The translations under genes and the position numbers were made by a program. Below the pieces are notes generated by a model, which saw only the letters and a program-made list of their open reading frames with translations, made no database searches and was not told the DNA's origin. Positions 10,177-19,783 of a DNA stretch of 64,000 nt are shown piece after piece. This stretch comes from Pseudomonas petrae (lineage in GTDB: Bacteria > Pseudomonadota > Gammaproteobacteria > Pseudomonadales > Pseudomonadaceae): NCBI RefSeq assembly GCF_021728295.1, contig NZ_JAKJXE010000001.1, forward strand, positions 434,001 to 498,000. The letters run 5' to 3'. Every line of letters begins with the position of its first letter. The first letter of the stretch is position 1.

Positions 10177-10496
10177 CGAGATGTCACGCTTCGTCATGCA
10201 ACACCGGCCCTACCTGTTGAGGTTCAGCCATTGAAAATGAAGCCTGCACATGAACCAAATCGCTGACGGTAACTTTAAATCTGCAAGTTTCTGAAGAACC
10301 GCTAACGCCTAAAAAATATCGTAGATGCCTGAGGGTAACCTCACAATAGCTGGAAATGTTTTCATGATTCTGCATCCACTATCGTTAGCGCGCATGAGAT
10401 CACGCACCCTCCATTGCGTAGTGTTTTGAGGTAAGCCAGATCTTGCGCATCATCCATCAATCGCTTCACTCGAAACATAGTTGTAACTTGCACATT
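10177..10496. other. Non-coding stretch after cueR, with a possible cueR remnant
   Basis: The first 40 bases look like a decayed cueR 3' end: the spacing of CGTCATG...CCTACCTGT would give the C-x7-C loop after one substitution and a one-base repair. The rest is A+T-rich with no ORF, clear terminator or RNA gene. Confidence 0.35.
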
Positions 10497-11279
10497 TCAA
10501 GCCAAAAAACTGATACCGACGACGACCAGCATCACTGCGAACGACAATTTCAATTTTTTCGGAGAAAGTCTATGCGCAAGCTTCGCGCCGAATGGTGCGA
10601 ATGACATGCTGGTAATTGCGATGCCGACCAATGCAGGCAGATAGATGAAACCCAAGCTGTGTTCGGGCAATAAAGGATCCTGCCAGCCGAGCATCATGAA
10701 ACTGATCGTTCCGACGACCGCAGTTGGAAACCCGCAAGCTGCCGATGTTGCGACAGCCTGTTGGATCGTCAAGCCACGCCACGTCAGAAAAGGTACTGTC
10801 AGCGAACCCCCGCCTATGCCAAAAATAGCGGACGCCCAGCCAATAATTACTCCAGCCATGGCCAATCCGCTTTTCCCAGGTATGTCTCGGCTAACTTTGG
10901 GCTTGTAATCAAGGGCCATTTTGACAGCCATCACGATGGCAAATACCCCGATTATCTTTTGAAGGGTGGGACCCGCAATAAGACTTGCGGTCACTGAACC
11001 CATTACAGCCCCGACCAAAATGCCCACTGTCATCCAACCAAATATTAACCATCTCACAGCCCCTGCACGATGATGGGCCCGCACAGAAAGAATCGTTGTG
11101 AATATGATGGTGGCTAGAGAAGTACCGACCGCCAGATGGGTAAGCACCGCGCTGTCAAATCCCTGCAACGTGAAACTAAAAACGAGGACAGGGACAATGA
11201 TGAGGCCGCCGCCGACGCCAAAAAGCCCTGCCAGCACGCCCGCGCACCCGCCGAGAGCCAGATAAAGCAAAAAGTCCAT
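10497..11279 (-). CDS. TauE/SafE (TSUP) family membrane permease
   Basis: A 260-residue inner-membrane protein of the TSUP family, whose studied members move sulfite, organosulfonates or other sulfur anions. It has the two-fold family repeat: GGCAGVLAGLFGVGGGLIIVPVL near residues 8-30 and IGWASAIFGIGGGSLTVPFLTWRG near 145-170. Hydrophobic helices cover nearly all of the rest. ATG 11279 has GGAGG upstream; six more codons in frame are unlikely to be used. It runs towards the copper module from the other side. The substrate cannot be read from sequence. A thiol- or sulfur-related role would fit the glutathione genes further right, but that is inference. Confidence 0.85.
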   Translation of the reverse strand: MDFLLYLALGGCAGVLAGLFGVGGGLIIVPVLVFSFTLQGFDSAVLTHLAVGTSLATIIFTTILSVRAHHRAGAVRWLIFGWMTVGILVGAVMGSVTASLIAGPTLQKIIGVFAIVMAVKMALDYKPKVSRDIPGKSGLAMAGVIIGWASAIFGIGGGSLTVPFLTWRGLTIQQAVATSAACGFPTAVVGTISFMMLGWQDPLLPEHSLGFIYLPALVGIAITSMSFAPFGAKLAHRLSPKKLKLSFAVMLVVVGISFLA

Positions 11280-11375
11280 GAAATCCTCCGAACGCAAGCT
11301 AGTGATAGTTTTTTAAACTAAGGTCGCCGGGTTGATAACGTCACCGAGATATTTTTTCTCGGCCTCTTGGCGACC

Positions 11376-11398
11376 TGATGACTTGATGACTTGATGAC
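11376..11398 (+). repeat. Three tandem 8-base units (TGATGACT)
   Basis: Almost three copies of TGATGACT in a row, directly before the 3' end of a glutathione S-transferase remnant. Probably slippage in non-coding DNA. Confidence 0.6.
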
Positions 11399-11405
11399 CC
11401 TGAAC

Positions 11406-11582
11406 TTAAGCCTCTTGAAGGCCTTTAGCAGTGCGTTGCATACCTACGACACCTGGCAAAGACTCAATGCTGCTGAGCCAAGAATTAACTCGTGCGTACC
11501 CCGTGAGTGCGACGTTGCCCTCAGGAGCGTGAGACAAATAAGTGTAGGCGGCGACATCAGCGATCATCGGCTTATCCCCGCG
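11406..11582 (-). pseudogene. Glutathione S-transferase C-terminal remnant
   Basis: On the minus strand, 58 codons before a TAA read as the end of a GST: GDKPMIADVAAYTYLSHAPEG, then ALTGYARVNSWLSSIESLPG and VGMQRTAKG. The phrase (P)xIADVAxYxY is the N-capping box of the GST all-alpha domain, and the SIESLPG ending is typical of bacterial GSTs. A TGA lies two codons upstream of this stretch and no thioredoxin-fold half is found, so most of the gene is gone. It is similar in type to the internally deleted GST at 26860. Confidence 0.75.
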
Positions 11583-11647
11583 AGGTCAGACTGGAGAAAG
11601 TCCTCAACCCACCGCTAGCGGTTTGAGGAGGTCGAAATACCTTCTGA

Positions 11648-13720
11648 TCATAAATCCAGCACCAACGGAGCATCGCCCTCGTTAGGGTGTGCGGGCACAG
11701 CACAGCAAATCAAAACTTCTCCTCCAGCCGGCATTTCTGCTGGAAGATTCGAGTAATGAACCTGCCCACTGACTAGTCGAGTGCGGCATGTCCCGCAGGA
11801 TCCTCCCCGACAACTGAAGTCCGGGCTTAGCCCACGACTCTCCGCCAGCTCCAATAAACTTCCTCCTCCCGGCTCCCAACGCGCCTCTTTGGCGGAAGCT
11901 GAAAAAAGTACTCTGACGGGATTAGTCGCCGCAGGCACCTGCTCCACTGCTGGGGTCAAATGGTCTCGTTGACGGATTAGGGTCGAAGGGCCAAAGGTTT
12001 CTGCATGGATACGATCATCACCGATGCGCAAATCACGTAATCCATCGTACAAAGCTTGAGTAAACGCACCGGGACCACAAAGGTAAAAATCGTAATCGTC
12101 CAATGGCAGCAACGCTTTAAGTAGCTCCAGATCTACGCGACCGGCCAGCTCAAAATCTTTACCTTCCCGAGCATGCTTCTCCGGCTGACTTAGCAAACGC
12201 AGCGCGCGAACGTTGTCCTTGGCGCGAGTCGCTAATTCGTATAACTCGTCACGGAATCCCAGTTCTGCCAGGCTTCGTGCACTCTGAATGAACCACGTCG
12301 GCCTGGTTCTGCGGATGCGTTCACCTTGGTAGATTACCTCCCGGAGCATTGAGAGCATTGGTGTCACCCCAACACCCGCAGCAATCAGAACCAGCGGTCG
12401 ATGTTCATCCGGCTGAATCGTGAAACGCCCCTGAGGTGCGCGAGCATCGATCACATCTCCAACTTGAATGCGGTCGTGGAGGTGAGAAGATATGACCCCA
12501 TCGCGCTTTACGCTGATTCTAAAAAAACTGTCAGAGGGCGCACTCGACAAACTGTACGTTCTGACGACTGGGGTGTTGCCTTCAGCGGTGCAGACTCGCA
12601 CTGGTAAATGCTGGCCAGCCTCAAAGCGAGGCAAGCCGGCACTGTCGGCTGGTTCAAGGTAGAAGGAGCGGATAGTGCTGCTCTCGTCGACTAGGCGAGT
12701 CACGCGGAACTGGCGCCATTCATTTCGCAAAGCGTCGGCCTGCAAACGACCCGCCGCTTGTTCCCAATTGCCAGTCATGAGGCTATTGGGTGAAAAACCG
12801 TCAAAGTGCCAACGCAACGAGAGAACTGCGGCACGCCTCACAACGCGGTCGACCGTCAACGTCCAGAGTCGTTCAGCCCCCTGAAATGCGGGGATCTCCG
12901 GCCCTTCAAGAATGACCGTGACATGGCCGACCACATGAAGCACATCGCCGGTTTGAAAATCAATGAATAGCAGGCCAGCCCGAGGGTTGAGTAGAAAATT
13001 GCCCAACGTGTTGAAGTGCAGATTGCCGGCGAAATCCGGAATTGTCAGGACATTACCTCTGACCTTAACGAAGCCAGGTTTTCCTCCCCGATGGGACACA
13101 TCGACAGAGCGCTTGGAAGCGTCGCCGTCCCTGTCCAGGTAGCTAGCTACAAAAAAGGTATCCGATTGGGTAATGAACGCGCTCGCCGCTTCATCAAGGT
13201 CGGTGAGATGCTCTGGCTCGGAGCCAAGCGACGGGCGTCCTGGTCTAACCGGATCGACAGAACGGAGCTGAATATATTGCGGACAATTGCCAAACGCATG
13301 CTCAACGAAGACGGAAAAACCGTCGGCAGTCACTGCGCTTAAGTGGCCATTCATACGGTTGCGTCTTCGGGTTTTTAGATCTATTCCCAACAGGGCCACT
13401 CCCGCACCTGGGATAAGAGCTTCTCTTACCGGATCACCTTGCGCTGGCAACTGGTTGAGTTCTAGTACCCGGGGGGATGGAGAATGAATGAACCCAGGAG
13501 GCCCCTCGATTAAAGTAGCCCAGGGTGTACCGTGCTCATCCACGGCACCCAGCACCAGGTAAGGCAGCTGACTGTAGAACAAGCGGTGCTGATCGGGCAT
13601 ATGATCACGAACTACCCTGCGGCCAAACTCTTCCATTTGCTGCGCCACGCCAACGCTCTGCTGCAAATGGCGCTCACCTGCATGCCAAATTGATTCCTCT
13701 GGTTCATTTCTCTGATTCAT
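11648..13720 (-). CDS. Fusion of PNPOx-like domain, ferredoxin-reductase module and [2Fe-2S] ferredoxin
   Basis: A 690-residue cytosolic redox protein. Residues 35-200 are a pyridoxamine-phosphate-oxidase-like split barrel (HMPDQHRLFYSQLPYLVLGAVD, HRGGKPGFVKV, DFAGNLHFNTLGNFLLNPRAGLLFID). Residues 330-430 form an FAD domain (RTYSLSSAPSD) and 440-560 an NAD(P) domain (LIAAGVGVTPMLSMLREV, YLCGPGAF). The last 90 residues are a plant-type ferredoxin with SCRGGSCGTC (C-x4-C-x2-C) and a fourth Cys in LICC. Such fusions would pass electrons from NAD(P)H through FAD and the cluster to the flavin-type barrel. ATG 13720 has GAGG at good spacing. A closely similar but frameshifted copy lies at 33119-35175. 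The physiological substrate is unknown. Confidence 0.85.
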   Translation of the reverse strand: MNQRNEPEESIWHAGERHLQQSVGVAQQMEEFGRRVVRDHMPDQHRLFYSQLPYLVLGAVDEHGTPWATLIEGPPGFIHSPSPRVLELNQLPAQGDPVREALIPGAGVALLGIDLKTRRRNRMNGHLSAVTADGFSVFVEHAFGNCPQYIQLRSVDPVRPGRPSLGSEPEHLTDLDEAASAFITQSDTFFVASYLDRDGDASKRSVDVSHRGGKPGFVKVRGNVLTIPDFAGNLHFNTLGNFLLNPRAGLLFIDFQTGDVLHVVGHVTVILEGPEIPAFQGAERLWTLTVDRVVRRAAVLSLRWHFDGFSPNSLMTGNWEQAAGRLQADALRNEWRQFRVTRLVDESSTIRSFYLEPADSAGLPRFEAGQHLPVRVCTAEGNTPVVRTYSLSSAPSDSFFRISVKRDGVISSHLHDRIQVGDVIDARAPQGRFTIQPDEHRPLVLIAAGVGVTPMLSMLREVIYQGERIRRTRPTWFIQSARSLAELGFRDELYELATRAKDNVRALRLLSQPEKHAREGKDFELAGRVDLELLKALLPLDDYDFYLCGPGAFTQALYDGLRDLRIGDDRIHAETFGPSTLIRQRDHLTPAVEQVPAATNPVRVLFSASAKEARWEPGGGSLLELAESRGLSPDFSCRGGSCGTCRTRLVSGQVHYSNLPAEMPAGGEVLICCAVPAHPNEGDAPLVLDL

Positions 13721-13922
13721 GACCACCTCTACGTATCCGTAAATAGGTGCAATGGGCTCAAATGGAGCCGCGCGGCGATAGCATTCCTACCAAGGTAAAC
13801 ATAATTTAAGCTCACTAACGGCAGCTTTGTTGCGGGTCCATCCGCGATTCATGAGCCATGGAAACCACCCACGGGCGGAATCCGAAGCCGCCTACCAGGC
13901 TCTAGCAGGCGGGCGGCGAACC

Positions 13923-14603
13923 TTAACCAAGCGTGTATAGCTTCTTTCTGTCCTCATCGGTTTGATTGGAAGGGCGCATCTCCTCACCCTTCACATAAGC
14001 TCGAACTACGGCTGGACGTTCGCTGATTTTCCTCAGCCACGCCGCCACGTTTGGGTACTCGTCAAGCACCATTCCCTGTTTATCGTGTTGCAGCACCCAG
14101 GGAAAGATTGCCATGTCGGCGATGGAGTACTCCCCTGCTACATACGGGTGGTCAGCCAGCTGTTGCTCCAGCACCCCGTAAAGGCGCTGAGTTTCTTTGG
14201 TGAATCGCTCTATCGGAAGAGGCACCTGCTCCGGAGCATAATTCAGAAAATAAACGGTCTGCCCCAGTATTGGCCCTAAGTTCGCCGCTTGCCAAAAAAG
14301 CCACTGCGTGACGCCCGCCGCCCCCTTGTTATCAAGGGGGATAAATTGACCGTATCGCTGCGCAAGGTATAGAAGTATCGCGCCCGATTCGAATAGAGAC
14401 ACGTCCGCCTCACTATCGACCAGTGCAGGAATACGCTGATTCGGCGAGATTCGGGTAAACGCAAGACTGAATTGTTCTCCCTTGCTTATGTTCACCGGGT
14501 GCGCGATGTAAGGCTGGCCTGTCTCTTCTAGAAAGATAGCAACTTTCTGGCCATTGGGAGTAGGCCAGTAATAATAATCTACCGTACCGCATAACGTCGT
14601 CAT
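13923..14603 (-). CDS. Glutathione S-transferase, Nu class (YfcG/Ure2-like)
   Basis: A 226-residue cytosolic protein with a thioredoxin-fold half (DYYYWPTPNGQKVAIFLEETGQPY, then NQRIPALVD with the cis-Pro and FESGAILLYLA with the glutathione-binding Glu-Ser). The alpha-helical half follows (YSIADMAIFPWVLQH, YPNVAAWLRKISERPAV). TPNGxKV is the usual active-site signature of the YfcG/Ure2 group, which mostly shows disulfide reductase or peroxidase activity. ATG 14603 has GGAG upstream. It is followed 30 bases upstream by the isochorismatase-like gene on the same strand, so the two are probably co-transcribed. Confidence 0.88.
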   Translation of the reverse strand: MTTLCGTVDYYYWPTPNGQKVAIFLEETGQPYIAHPVNISKGEQFSLAFTRISPNQRIPALVDSEADVSLFESGAILLYLAQRYGQFIPLDNKGAAGVTQWLFWQAANLGPILGQTVYFLNYAPEQVPLPIERFTKETQRLYGVLEQQLADHPYVAGEYSIADMAIFPWVLQHDKQGMVLDEYPNVAAWLRKISERPAVVRAYVKGEEMRPSNQTDEDRKKLYTLG

Positions 14604-14633
14604 CGGGAGCTCCTCATAAGCAAAGATAAGAAA

Positions 14634-15179
14634 CTACAGTAGATACTCGTCAGCGCTCAAAACCGTCGCGTAACCAAATCTCAATGCGGCCATGAATGCG
14701 GCATGTACTAGCGCAGCGGGAACTTTTACGTTATTGAATTCAAGGTCATGAGTGGCACAGGCGTCGTGAATAACAATCGCTGAAAAGCCGAAATCTACCG
14801 AAGCGCGCGTCACAGCATCGATGCACATGTGGCTCATGTTGCCGACGACCACAACCTGATGAACACCATGCCGGTGCAGCAATTCACTCAGCTGCGTTTC
14901 ACGATACGGGTTCATGAAGTGCTTAACAATTACAACTTCCTCGTCGATTGCGCGAACCTTGTCGTGTAGCTGTGCGCCGTGTGAATCCGGAACAAAGAAG
15001 GGTGCATTTGGAGCCAGAGTTTCGTGGCGGACATGAATGACGAGATCCCCTCGATCACGTGCTCCCTTAATCACCCTAGCGGCATTGTCTGCCGCAGAAT
15101 CGACGGCATTGAGTTCCCATTTACCGCCCGAAAAATAGTCGTTCTGGATATCAACAACAATCAGTGCTGTGTGTGTCAT
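14634..15179 (-). CDS. Isochorismatase-like cysteine hydrolase
   Basis: A 181-residue soluble hydrolase of the isochorismatase superfamily. Asp of the triad is in ALIVVDIQNDYFSGG (near residue 10), the Lys is in VVIVKHFMNP near 85, and the nucleophilic Cys is in VGNMSHMCIDAVTRAS near 118. Members hydrolyse amides and related C-N bonds (nicotinamidase, N-carbamoylsarcosine amidase and others). ATG 15179 fits the family start; 24 in-frame upstream codons look non-coding. It precedes a GST in the same run. P. syringae SaxB, part of isothiocyanate resistance, is also of this superfamily, but identity cannot be shown here. Confidence 0.85.
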   Translation of the reverse strand: MTHTALIVVDIQNDYFSGGKWELNAVDSAADNAARVIKGARDRGDLVIHVRHETLAPNAPFFVPDSHGAQLHDKVRAIDEEVVIVKHFMNPYRETQLSELLHRHGVHQVVVVGNMSHMCIDAVTRASVDFGFSAIVIHDACATHDLEFNNVKVPAALVHAAFMAALRFGYATVLSADEYLL

Positions 15180-15761
15180 ATGGCTACCTAAAGATGAATG
15201 GGTGCAAGCTCTACAAGGTGGGAGAAGGCTGCGTTCTGGACCCACAGACATTAATTGCGACCGTCAGGCTGACTGCACCACTTAAACAGATCGGGCATAT
15301 CGGAATGTTTTACCGCTATGCCCACCCTGCTCTGAGCATCAGTTCAGCAACAAGTCTCGGCCTCATCCAAGTCGTGGAGAATCAACAGGAAATGCAGCAC
15401 TTAAATTTGCAGCACGGAACAATAAACCCACTGTTTGGATCCAACAGCCACAACCCATTGATTTAAAAGAGGTAACCTACTTGCCATTTCCTTTCCGTAT
15501 CCGTCCTCAGTCGAACGTACTTTCACATTGCGCCCCTCGTCGCCGAGTCTTGGTCTACATTGGTGAAACTTGCTAACTGAACCGCACTACAGATCACGGG
15601 GCCAATGTCGGTGATGCTCAAATCGTGGAGCCCCGTGCATTTCTTTGCGGACAGGTTTAGACAAGTTAAGTACTAACGCGTCTGGCGCTTGGTCATAACA
15701 AATACTGCAATAATCATGATCCTGTCGCGCCGATAAATGTCCTCAAATTGGAGCAATCGTG
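15180..15761. other. Intergenic region between isochorismatase-like and GST genes
   Basis: Divergent promoters are expected here. No ORF with a ribosome site, no tRNA, no clear hairpin terminator and no recognisable gene remnant. Composition is more A+T-rich than the core genes. Confidence 0.4.
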
Positions 15762-16385
15762 ATGAGCCTTACCCTCTATGGTTTTGACGGCAGCCCGTAC
15801 GTGCGCACTGTGAAAATGCTTCTCAAAGAAAAGAATGCCGAGTTCGACCAGTTGCAGATTAATGTGATGAAGGGCGAGCCGCATCATCCTGACCACCTCG
15901 TACGCCACGCATTCGGAAAGGTGCCGGTCATCGAGCACGACGGATTTAGAGTGATAGAAACCAGCGCCATCATGGCCTACCTTGATGAGGTCCTTCCTGG
16001 CGTTTCGCTGACGCCCGACAACGCACGCGATCGCGCTCGTGCCAATATGGCCCAGGCGATATATGACTCATATGGGTACGGTTCGATGGCGTCAGTGTTT
16101 GGGTACTATCTGTTTCCCGACTTCATCGGCGGGCAAAATGACGAGTCAAGGCTCAAGGGCATTCAGGGCTCGAAGCTGGTGCTCACCGAAATTATGAAGC
16201 TCAAAGGAAGCGACCCCTACATTGCAGGGAAGTCCCTGTCAGTTGGTGACTTATACCTGGCGCCTGCCTGTGCATATTTGGCCATGACTCCAGACGCGGA
16301 TGAGGTTTTTGCTGTAACCGGGTTCGAAACCTGGTGGGCGAGCATTCAGTCCCTTCCGAGCTTCAAGACCACTCCTCCGCAGTAG
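15762..16385 (+). CDS. Glutathione S-transferase
   Basis: A 207-residue GST. The N-terminal half has LYGFDGSPYVRTVKMLLKEK (SPYVR-type active site), FGKVPVIEHDGFRVIETSAIMAYLDE (cis-Pro and Glu-Thr-Ser glutathione contact). The helical half contains IAGKSLSVGDLYLAPACAYL and FETWWASIQSLPSF. ATG 15762 has GGAG 8 bases upstream; a GTG just before it is less likely. This GST is of a different subgroup from the one at 13923. Together with the remnants at 11406 and 26860 it makes four GST loci in 16 kb. Confidence 0.87.
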   Translation: MSLTLYGFDGSPYVRTVKMLLKEKNAEFDQLQINVMKGEPHHPDHLVRHAFGKVPVIEHDGFRVIETSAIMAYLDEVLPGVSLTPDNARDRARANMAQAIYDSYGYGSMASVFGYYLFPDFIGGQNDESRLKGIQGSKLVLTEIMKLKGSDPYIAGKSLSVGDLYLAPACAYLAMTPDADEVFAVTGFETWWASIQSLPSFKTTPPQ

Positions 16386-16930
16386 GGGAGCGATGTCCTG
16401 TAAACGGACCGTGTTTAACCCTCCGGTCACACCTGACGAGTGATCGGAGTAGACATCGCTGAGACGGGCGTTGGCATCAATCGACAAAAAAGGTGTGCCT
16501 ACCAGAGTTGCGAATTTTGATGGTCCAGTGGACCTCGTACAGCGAGAAGCGCTCCCCAGTTCCAAGCATGTTTGAATTGAGGTCGTTACCTTTACGAGTG
16601 AGCTTTAGAGACGGTAAAGCAGCGGTCCCCCCTTTCAACCCGCGATTCGAGGAGCCGAAGGTGAGCAGCAGTCAAGACGTCACCATCGCAAGGCCCGCTG
16701 AGACTATTCAAGCCTACGGCGCCCCGACCGGCGCGTCTAAAGAAGGGGTCCTCAACAGGGTCTTTGAACGTACCGCGACTGGTCGCAGTTCAGGTCGGCC
16801 TAACCTGCGAATGCAAACTATCAATCGGTAAAAGCATCCCTGCGTATTCGATTTTCCATTGCGCAGTGATCTCAAGGTGAGGCCAAAGTGCCGACGCGAC
16901 CGATCTCTGAGCGCGCACAACCATTACCGT
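16386..16930. other. 545 bases without a recognisable gene
   Basis: Between the convergent GST (plus) and cupin (minus) genes. One 112-codon plus-strand frame exists but reads as low-information sequence without a ribosome site. I see no terminator with a T-run, RNA gene or mobile element. Confidence 0.4.
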
Positions 16931-17386
16931 CTATTTCTCCAATTTCACAAGCGGACTGCTTTTGTCCACAATATAGGTAGCCAATTCGGCACCCGTGGTG
17001 AGACCGACGTTGGTAGCGATATGCGGTGTACCCGCCGGAATATACAAAGAGTCACCTGGGTGAAGCGTAACAGGCGGCTGCCCTTCCAGCTGATATTCGA
17101 ACGTGCCACTAATTACATAAGCGACTTCGACACCCGGATGGGAATGCTTTGGTGCTGCAACTCCTGCGTCGAAATCAACCCTGACTTGAATCACCTCAGG
17201 GTTTGAGACATTCAGATCTCTTTTCACCAAATCTGTCCGGTGTAAACCCGTTTGCCAGGTCTGAGATGACGCACCGGAGACTTCGGTACGCACCTTCGCG
17301 TCCAGACCGTATGACACGCCTGCAAACCCTAACAGGGCTAGCGCGATCACAATCGTCGGCTTGGTTTTGACATTTGAATAACGCAT
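16931..17386 (-). CDS. Secreted small cupin-domain protein
   Basis: A 151-residue protein with a signal peptide (Lys-rich start, then IVIALALLGFAGVSYG) and a single cupin barrel. Cupin motif 1 is KHSHPGVEVAYVISGTFEY, with His pair and Glu as metal ligands, and motif 2 is HPGDSLYIPAGTPHIATN. ATG 17386 has AGGATC seven bases upstream. Such exported mini-cupins occur beside redox-stress genes, but the reaction is unknown. It is divergent from a carbonic anhydrase gene 438 bases away. Confidence 0.8.
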   Translation of the reverse strand: MRYSNVKTKPTIVIALALLGFAGVSYGLDAKVRTEVSGASSQTWQTGLHRTDLVKRDLNVSNPEVIQVRVDFDAGVAAPKHSHPGVEVAYVISGTFEYQLEGQPPVTLHPGDSLYIPAGTPHIATNVGLTTGAELATYIVDKSSPLVKLEK

Positions 17387-17625
17387 TTTTTGATCCTGCC
17401 ATCGTCGTTGATTTCGAGTGTTTTGCAGCCCCCAAATTAAAAGGCTGATGTGTATCTGGCAGATTCCTTTCACATGCTTATTTGTACGCTTCTGTCACTT
17501 GACCACGCATTGATACGCTGAGATACAACACGTCGGCATAGTGCCAACGACTCGAATCCGACACCCCCTAAACGCCGGCACCTCAGGTGAACTAGGCATT
17601 TAAGGAATTTGCCAAATCAATCAAC

Positions 17626-17649
17626 AATACCCTTTGACGAGAGGGTATT
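17626..17649 (+). promoter_or_regulatory. Palindrome between cupin and carbonic anhydrase genes
   Basis: Perfect 8-base arms AATACCCT (17626-17633) and AGGGTATT (17642-17649) around an 8-base centre. It lies in a 438-base divergent intergenic region that holds no gene and probably both promoters. It could be a regulator site. No regulator can be assigned. Confidence 0.4.
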
Positions 17650-17824
17650 ATTCCAGAAAACAACCTCACTCCTTTGAAGGGTGTAAGCAGTAGCAGAAAT
17701 GCGGAAACGCGCTTATGCTGTTTATTCATATCCGAGCGCGAACTTGATGTTTTTCACTATTTGACGAAAAACCGCATTAGAATTAATCTCATTCAGAAAG
17801 TGTCCACTGGCGCCGGAGAAAGAG

Positions 17825-18457
17825 ATGAAAGCACTAATAGAAGGCTTCATTAAGTTTCAAAAAGAGGTCTTTCCTCAACGAACAGATTTATTCAAATACC
17901 TCGCTACCACCCAGACCCCACAAACTCTATTTATCACCTGCTCCGACAGTAGGGTTATACCCGAAATGCTGACTCAGCAAGAGCCTGGAGAGTTGTTCGT
18001 CATTCGCAACGCTGGCAATATCGTGCCGTCGTACGGCCCCCAACCGGGCGGGGTGACTGCAACCGTCGAATATGCAGTCGCCGTCTTGGGAGTGACCGAC
18101 ATTGTTATTTGCGGCCATTCGGATTGTGGAGCAATGACAGCCGTGTCAAGCGGGAAGTCATTGAATCATCTTCCTGCTGTATCCGCATGGATGAGTTATG
18201 CGGAATCCGCGAAAGTCATAAACGCCAGTAGGGTTCATGCGTCAGACAAAGACCGCGTTTCATCCATGGTGCGAGAGAATGTCATTGCGCAACTGGCCAA
18301 TTTGAAAACCCACCCGAGCGTAAGATTAGCGCTTGAGCAAAATAAACTAAATCTGCATGGATGGGTATACGACATAGAAACCGGATCGATAGATGCACTT
18401 AACGGTGCTGTCAATCAGTTCGTGTCGCTGGTGGAGTTCCCCGAAACCAAAGCATAG
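17825..18457 (+). CDS. Beta-class carbonic anhydrase (first copy)
   Basis: Zinc enzyme interconverting CO2 and bicarbonate. Zinc ligands are in [12 protein letters not shown] (Cys, Asp-Arg dyad, near residues 38-48) and CGHSDCGAM (His and Cys, near 97-106). The fold signature [10 protein letters not shown] and the C-terminal [14 protein letters not shown] are also present. At 210 residues it is full length. GGAG lies 7 bases before ATG 17825. A close relative follows at 20645 beside cyanase. The two differ mainly in codon use, this copy being more A+T-rich. It may have its own promoter in the gap that contains the AATACCCT palindrome. Confidence 0.92.
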   Translation: MKALIEGFIKFQKEVFPQRTDLFKYLATTQTPQTLFITCSDSRVIPEMLTQQEPGELFVIRNAGNIVPSYGPQPGGVTATVEYAVAVLGVTDIVICGHSDCGAMTAVSSGKSLNHLPAVSAWMSYAESAKVINASRVHASDKDRVSSMVRENVIAQLANLKTHPSVRLALEQNKLNLHGWVYDIETGSIDALNGAVNQFVSLVEFPETKA

Positions 18458-18555
18458 CCAGTAGAGGACACCATTTGCCATCTGTATTGTAAAGCTTGCG
18501 GCAGTCTGCATTGTTCTAAGACGCCTGATATCAATATACACTCGGAGCAACGATC

Positions 18556-19032
18556 ATGGCTGAACCTAGCACCCGTCCTCCTCTCCCACCATTTGATCGT
18601 GAATCAGCGACGCTAAAAGTTCGGCTTGCCGAAGACGGTTGGAACAGTCGCGATGCTGAGAAAGTCAGCCTGGCTTATACCCCCGAAACTAAATGGCGTA
18701 ATCGCGTTGATTTTGCGCAGAACCGGGCTGAAGCAGCAGCTTTCCTGACAAGAAAGTGGAACAAGGAACTTGAATATCGGCTCATTAAAGAGCTGTGGGC
18801 ATTTACGGACAACAGGATTGCCGTGCGCTATGCCTACGAATGGCATGATGACTCGGGAAACTGGTACCGCTCGTACGGCAATGAGAATTGGGAGTTCGCG
18901 GAAGACGGGTTAATGGCGCACAGATTTGCCTGCATTAACGACATGCCCATCAAAGAGTCTGAGCGTAAATTTCGGTGGCCGTTGGGACGCCGCCCCGATG
19001 ATCACCCTGGACTCAGCGAACTTGGTTTATAG
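18556..19032 (+). CDS. DUF1348 / NTF2-like protein
   Basis: A 158-residue soluble protein of the DUF1348 family with an NTF2-like cone fold. Characteristic pieces are [66 protein letters not shown] and NENWEF. ATG 18556 has CGGAG upstream. The biochemical role is not established. It sits 98 bases after carbonic anhydrase on the same strand and may share its transcript. Confidence 0.85.
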   Translation: MAEPSTRPPLPPFDRESATLKVRLAEDGWNSRDAEKVSLAYTPETKWRNRVDFAQNRAEAAAFLTRKWNKELEYRLIKELWAFTDNRIAVRYAYEWHDDSGNWYRSYGNENWEFAEDGLMAHRFACINDMPIKESERKFRWPLGRRPDDHPGLSELGL

Positions 19033-19783
19033 GAAGCTGTGACCGCCCATGGCCTTTATAATGGGGGTCACGCGGCTAACTTGTGGCAAGAGGGAGACTG
19101 GTGGACCAGACCTTCGACAGCGGCTACGACGTTGCGGTTAAATCTATAGGTATGACCTGTAAGTTACATTGATTCTCGGTCTCGGACGAAGTGCAATGCT
19201 TGGGTTCTGATCGAAGCGAAGCAGGTTCATACCTCTCAGTCATCCAGCGGGAATGACCGTACCTGGGGCGTTACAAAGATATTCCCTGTAGGCGCTCCCT
19301 GACTTCCGCCCCCTGCATTGACCGCCCTATAAGGAGTTACGGGCCAGTCCGAATGCGCGACGCGGACCTTTCGTCTAAGACAGCTCTATTCAGAATCTAT
19401 CAACTACCTGGCAATGCCGTGACGTCACAGGCTCACAGCGCTCCATTGGCGCAAGCGTGACTGTAGCGGATCCCAGATCAACCAATAACCGCGCAGAACG
19501 AAGTTTTGGGTGAACATTGATGAACCCGCTTAGTCATCACCTGACTCTGTATGAATACCTCGATAGCCGGCTTTGGCAATGTTGATGCCTGGTGTCGCTC
19601 AAAACTCACCGTCAGTTCCCCCTACCCCTTCGGTATTAGCTATCTGAACAGATCCATAGGCTGGGCCAATACGCAGGATTGCTTATCGGTCTTGGACGCT
19701 ATCGAGAGATCGGCAGATGATTGCTTCACACCAGCAACATCAACCAGCAACACCATCCACACCAACCCGATAGGAAAAACACC
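19033..19783. other. 751-base region before cyanase
   Basis: No protein gene is supported. A hairpin (GTGACC...GGTCAC, 19037-19072) just past the DUF1348 stop could slow or end transcription but lacks a T-run. The 150 bases before cynS are the place to expect a CynR-controlled promoter; I cannot point to a firm site. Confidence 0.35.

Noticed and set aside
14634-15179. Naming the isochorismatase-like gene saxB
   Set aside because: Superfamily match only; no saxA-type beta-lactamase-fold gene, saxC or RND sax pump lies nearby.
16493-16831. 112-codon plus-strand frame
   Set aside because: No ribosome site, no family resemblance, and unconvincing amino acid composition in a gene-poor stretch.
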